Below, one piece after another: positions 15,261-17,983 of a DNA stretch of 17,983 nucleotides. The notes under the pieces were generated by a model, which saw only the letters and a list, made by a program, of their open reading frames with translations, was not told where the DNA came from and made no database searches. The position numbers were made by a program, and so were the translations under genes. Position 1 is the first letter of the stretch. Each line of letters begins with the position of its first letter. Source of the DNA: Candidatus Hydrogenedentota bacterium (GTDB taxonomy: Bacteria; Hydrogenedentota; Hydrogenedentia; Hydrogenedentales; SLHB01); the NCBI GenBank assembly GCA_003552765.1, contig PUOI01000117.1:1-17983 (forward strand), written 5' to 3'.

Positions 15261-16286
15261 ATGCAAATCGTAAAGGTGCGCCTGAGGAAGCCTACGCGGG
15301 TCTACTCGTTTCTATGCGAGGACATCGAACTTAAACGCGACGAACACTGCATCGTGGAAACCGAGCGCGGGCTCGAGTTTGGGTCGTGTGTCCTGCCGCC
15401 CGAGGCCTGTCCCGAAGAGGACAAGAATCAGTACTCCATGCACGTCCTCCGAAGGGCTCATGAAGAGGACGAGGCCGATTTCGCCAAGATCCTTGACGAC
15501 GAGGCGAAGGCCCGGACCATCTGCCAGGAGTGCATCCAAACCCGGCGGCTTCCCATGAAGATTGTGGACGCCGAGTATGCGTTCGATCGTCATAAAGTCG
15601 TCCTCTACTTCACGGCGGATGAGCGGGTGGATTTCCGGGATCTGGTTCGGGAATTGGCGAAACACCTCAAGACCCGGATTGAACTCCGGCATATTCAGGT
15701 GCGGGATGAAGCCAAACTTATCGGGGGACTCGGCGTATGCGGGCGCGAACTATGTTGCAGCACGTGGTTGCGCGACTTCAAGCCCATCTCCATGAAGATG
15801 GCCAAGCGCCAGAACCTTTCGCTCAATCCCGCCAAGATCAGCGGCCAATGCGGCCGGTTGTTGTGCTGCCTCAGTTATGAGAACGAACTTTATCAGAACA
15901 AGAAGTCCATTGTGATGGCGCAACGCGAGGCCGAGCAGGCCGCGGAAGCCGCCCGGCGCGAGGCGCAAGGCGAAGACGCCGAGCCCGAGTGGCTGGAAGA
16001 TCCTTTCCCAGACGCGGAAATCTACACCGCCTATGCGGGCGGGCGGCCGCCCTCGTTGGAGGAATTGGAGGATCCGGGGGATGCGGGTCCGTCGGCCGTG
16101 GCGGATCTCAGCGCGGGCGACAGCGTTGAGGAGGACGGCGAGGAAACGGAAGAGACCGCTGCCGATAAACAGGATTCCCCGGAAAAGTCCAGGCGCTCGA
16201 AAGGCCGGCGGGGCAAGAAGCGGGGCAACCGGAGAAGACGCGGCGGCAAGGGTGGTTCGGGTTCGAACGGATCGGGCGGCAAATGA
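15261..16286 (+). CDS. ricT: PSP1-domain protein RicT/YaaT with long charged tail
   Basis: In Bacillus, RicT (YaaT) works with RicA and RicF in a complex with iron-sulfur clusters that helps RNase Y mature mRNAs. The start is ATG 15261 with GGGAGG just upstream; a TTG at 15246 has no ribosome site. Of the 341 residues, about 1-215 are the PSP1-type core. Cysteine clusters occur at 160/165/166 (GVCGRELCC) and 197/202/203 (QCGRLLCC), the positions that carry the cluster in Bacillus. An extra CxxC lies at 88/91. Residues from about 221 are a long acidic, Ala/Glu-rich stretch ending in a strongly basic Arg/Lys/Gly tail (about 310-341), probably disordered and suited to binding RNA. No RicA or RicF is visible. 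The holB-ricT order matches Bacillus. Confidence 0.9.
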   Translation: MQIVKVRLRKPTRVYSFLCEDIELKRDEHCIVETERGLEFGSCVLPPEACPEEDKNQYSMHVLRRAHEEDEADFAKILDDEAKARTICQECIQTRRLPMKIVDAEYAFDRHKVVLYFTADERVDFRDLVRELAKHLKTRIELRHIQVRDEAKLIGGLGVCGRELCCSTWLRDFKPISMKMAKRQNLSLNPAKISGQCGRLLCCLSYENELYQNKKSIVMAQREAEQAAEAARREAQGEDAEPEWLEDPFPDAEIYTAYAGGRPPSLEELEDPGDAGPSAVADLSAGDSVEEDGEETEETAADKQDSPEKSRRSKGRRGKKRGNRRRRGGKGGSGSNGSGGK

Positions 16287-17095
16287 GTAGCAAAACCAAT
16301 GATGTGCGTTTGACCGATACGCATTGCCATCTTCAAGCCAAGGCATTCGACGAGGATCGGGAGACCGTCCGGGATCAGGCGCTTGAGAGCCTTGAATGGA
16401 TTGTCGTCATCGGCGATGACATGGAGAGCAGCCAGGCGGGGTTGGACTTGACCGGCCCGGGCGTTTACGCGGCCGTTGGCATCCACCCTTATCATGCCGC
16501 GCACGTGACGCCCGAAGCCCTAGGCGCCCTTGAAGGGATGGCGGGCTCGCCGCACGTGGTGGCGTTGGGGGAGATGGGGCTTGATTACTTCAAATACAAC
16601 GACACGCCCCCGGATGTGCAAGCGGAGGGATTCCGGCGGCAGCTTGAACTAGCGGTTAAGCTTGACCTGCCCGTGGTGATCCATAATCGCGAATCTCAAG
16701 ACGACATCATCTCAATCCTCGACGACTACGCGGACCAGCTACCGGGCGGAATCATGCATTGTTTCTCTGGGGACATCAACCTGGTGGAACGCTGTGTCAA
16801 ATGGGGCTTTCACGTGTCCTTCGCGGGCAATGTCACGTTTCCCAAGGCGGGCGCCCTCCGTGAAGCAGCCGCGGCCACACCCGTGGAGCTGTTGCTGGTG
16901 GAAACGGACAGCCCCTATCTGGCGCCTCAGCCGAAGCGGGGCAAACGCTGTGAGCCCGCCTACGTCTGCTATACGGCGGAGACCTTGGCCGAGGTTAAGG
17001 GCGTGTCCGTCGAGGAACTGGGCGAACGCACGACGGCTAACGCCGAGCAGTTGTTTCGAGTAAACAACGGCGTGGTCCGCCGAAACAAGGAATAG
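16283..17095 (+). CDS. tatD: TatD-family metal-dependent hydrolase (DNase)
   Basis: The TatD family comprises divalent-metal nucleases of the amidohydrolase superfamily, often 3'-5' exonucleases. The 270 residues keep all metal ligands: DTHCHL (His14, His16), GEMGLDY (Glu97), VVIHNRES (His134), IMHCFSG (His159) and VETDSPYLAP (Asp209). GIHPY (67-71) is also typical. It overlaps ricT by four bases (ATGA). TatD, YcfH and YjjV cannot be separated on sequence alone; placement beside holB favours the YcfH/YabD type. Confidence 0.93.
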   Translation: MSSKTNDVRLTDTHCHLQAKAFDEDRETVRDQALESLEWIVVIGDDMESSQAGLDLTGPGVYAAVGIHPYHAAHVTPEALGALEGMAGSPHVVALGEMGLDYFKYNDTPPDVQAEGFRRQLELAVKLDLPVVIHNRESQDDIISILDDYADQLPGGIMHCFSGDINLVERCVKWGFHVSFAGNVTFPKAGALREAAAATPVELLLVETDSPYLAPQPKRGKRCEPAYVCYTAETLAEVKGVSVEELGERTTANAEQLFRVNNGVVRRNKE

Positions 17096-17149
17096 CCGCA
17101 AGACGCCGTTCGAGCGCCGGAAATGGGGGCACTCCGCGTAAGGCATATC

Positions 17150-17983
17150 ATGGAAAACCGCACTGAATTCGGCGATGTACGGTTCGTTTCCCGGAATGGG
17201 GAACGGTTCTATCGGCGGCCCGAAGCCGTCGTGACCGCCCATACGCTTGATGAAGTGCAACCCGCACTGGACCGTGTGCAACGCGCGGTTACCGGTGGAG
17301 CCCACGCCGCCGGTTTCATAAGCTACGAAGCGGCCCCGGCCTTTGACCCCGTGTTGACGGTTCATTCCCCTGGGCGTGTTCCGCTCGTGTGGATGGGAGT
17401 CTACGATGAAGTAGTTCACTCGCGGTGGCAAGCTCCCGAAAAGCCGGTGGAGGTGGGACCCTGGGAGCACATGATCTCCCGGGAAGCGTACGAGCGGGCC
17501 ATCCGTGCGATTCGGGACTACATCGCCGCCGGGGACACGTATCAGGTAAACTACAGTTTTCCGCTCTCCGCGCCTTTCCACGGCGATCCCTTGGCCTGGT
17601 TCTATCAACTGTGCGCAGCCCAAAAGGGCGATTACAACGCTTATGTGGACGCGGGGGTCTTCAAGGTGCTTTCCGCGTCGCCTGAACTCTTTTTCCACAC
17701 CAATGACGGACAGATCACGGTGCGGCCCATGAAAGGGACCGCCCAGCGCGGTCTCTATTCGACTCAGGACAAGCGCCAAGCCGAGACCCTCGCCACCAGC
17801 GAGAAGAACCGCGCCGAAAACCTTATGATCGTGGATCTGTTGCGAAACGACCTCGGCCGTGTCTGCCGCATTGGGACGGTGAAAACGCCCGCGCTGTTTG
17901 ACGTGGAACGTTACGAGACGGTATGGCAAATGACGTCGACCGTAACGGGGCGGACGGACGCCGGCGTCCCGGAGATTCTGAAC
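17150..17983 (+). CDS. pabB: Aminodeoxychorismate synthase component I, 5' part
   Basis: PabB converts chorismate to 4-amino-4-deoxychorismate for folate synthesis. 278 codons are in the window and the frame runs off the right edge. Motifs of the chorismate-binding fold are FISYEAAPAFDP, GDTYQVNYSF (128-137), ASPELFF, RPMKGTAQRG (192-201), ENLMIVDLLRNDLGRV and YETVWQMTSTV. FISYEA and the short N-terminal domain fit the PabB type, often fused to a PabC lyase, rather than TrpE. The C-terminal half cannot be seen here. The start is ATG 17150, with TAAGG six bases upstream. An in-frame ATG at 17123 is possible but lacks a ribosome site. It follows tatD by 54 bp. Confidence 0.88.
   Translation, partial: MENRTEFGDVRFVSRNGERFYRRPEAVVTAHTLDEVQPALDRVQRAVTGGAHAAGFISYEAAPAFDPVLTVHSPGRVPLVWMGVYDEVVHSRWQAPEKPVEVGPWEHMISREAYERAIRAIRDYIAAGDTYQVNYSFPLSAPFHGDPLAWFYQLCAAQKGDYNAYVDAGVFKVLSASPELFFHTNDGQITVRPMKGTAQRGLYSTQDKRQAETLATSEKNRAENLMIVDLLRNDLGRVCRIGTVKTPALFDVERYETVWQMTSTVTGRTDAGVPEILN

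Noticed and set aside
16739..17929. Minus-strand open frame of 396 codons across the end of tatD and most of pabB.
   Set aside because: The plus strand carries clear TatD and PabB motifs throughout, so this is a mirror frame in GC-rich coding sequence.

Overview
The window is ordinary bacterial chromosome of moderately high GC with dense genes, and no phage, IS element, CRISPR, rRNA or tRNA is visible. The encoded proteins suggest a Gram-negative, sigma-54-containing bacterium that also has the HrcA/CIRCE heat-shock system. Secreted ThuA-domain proteins, one as a tandem pair, are typical of Planctomycetes/PVC and Hydrogenedentota-like lineages. That placement is an inference of low confidence.

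Layout. (1) 1-3449 (+): the 3' end of grpE, then dnaK and dnaJ, the Hsp70 cycle operon. (2) 3450-3816: convergent intergenic region with one terminator for dnaJ and one for groEL. (3) 3817-5770 (-): groEL and groES. Their 544-base upstream region (5771-6314) is the most unusual part of the window. It holds a full-consensus sigma-54 promoter, three upstream dyads of the form TGCCA-N3-KGGCR spaced 53 and 52 bp apart, a CIRCE element lying between two of those dyads, and a possible sigma-70 promoter next to groES. (4) 6315-9202 (-): three secreted ThuA-like proteins, two of them a recent tandem duplication. (5) 9458-10210 (+): an orphan putative lipoprotein. (6) 10301-17983 (+): a strong extended -10 promoter overlapped by a 9-bp inverted repeat, then a leader of about 134 nt ending in an intrinsic terminator, then infC-rpmI-rplT-hisA-tyrA-tmk-holB-ricT-tatD-pabB. 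From rplT onward the genes overlap or lie at most 54 bp apart, so they look like one polycistron. infC has no canonical start and appears to begin at an AUC codon.

How the parts work together. The first third is protein quality control: GrpE/DnaK/DnaJ plus GroES/GroEL, with the chaperonin under what looks like layered control (sigma-54 activation, HrcA repression, possibly a housekeeping promoter). The last half couples translation (IF3, L35, L20) to amino-acid, folate and thymidylate metabolism (HisA, TyrA, PabB, Tmk) and to DNA replication and RNA processing (HolB, RicT, TatD). The tmk-holB-ricT-tatD order is shared with the Bacillus tmk-holB-ricT region, whereas joining it to infC-rpmI-rplT and hisA/tyrA is less familiar to me. 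I see no wholly new multi-gene system. The most novel material is regulatory: the groESL control region and the infC leader.
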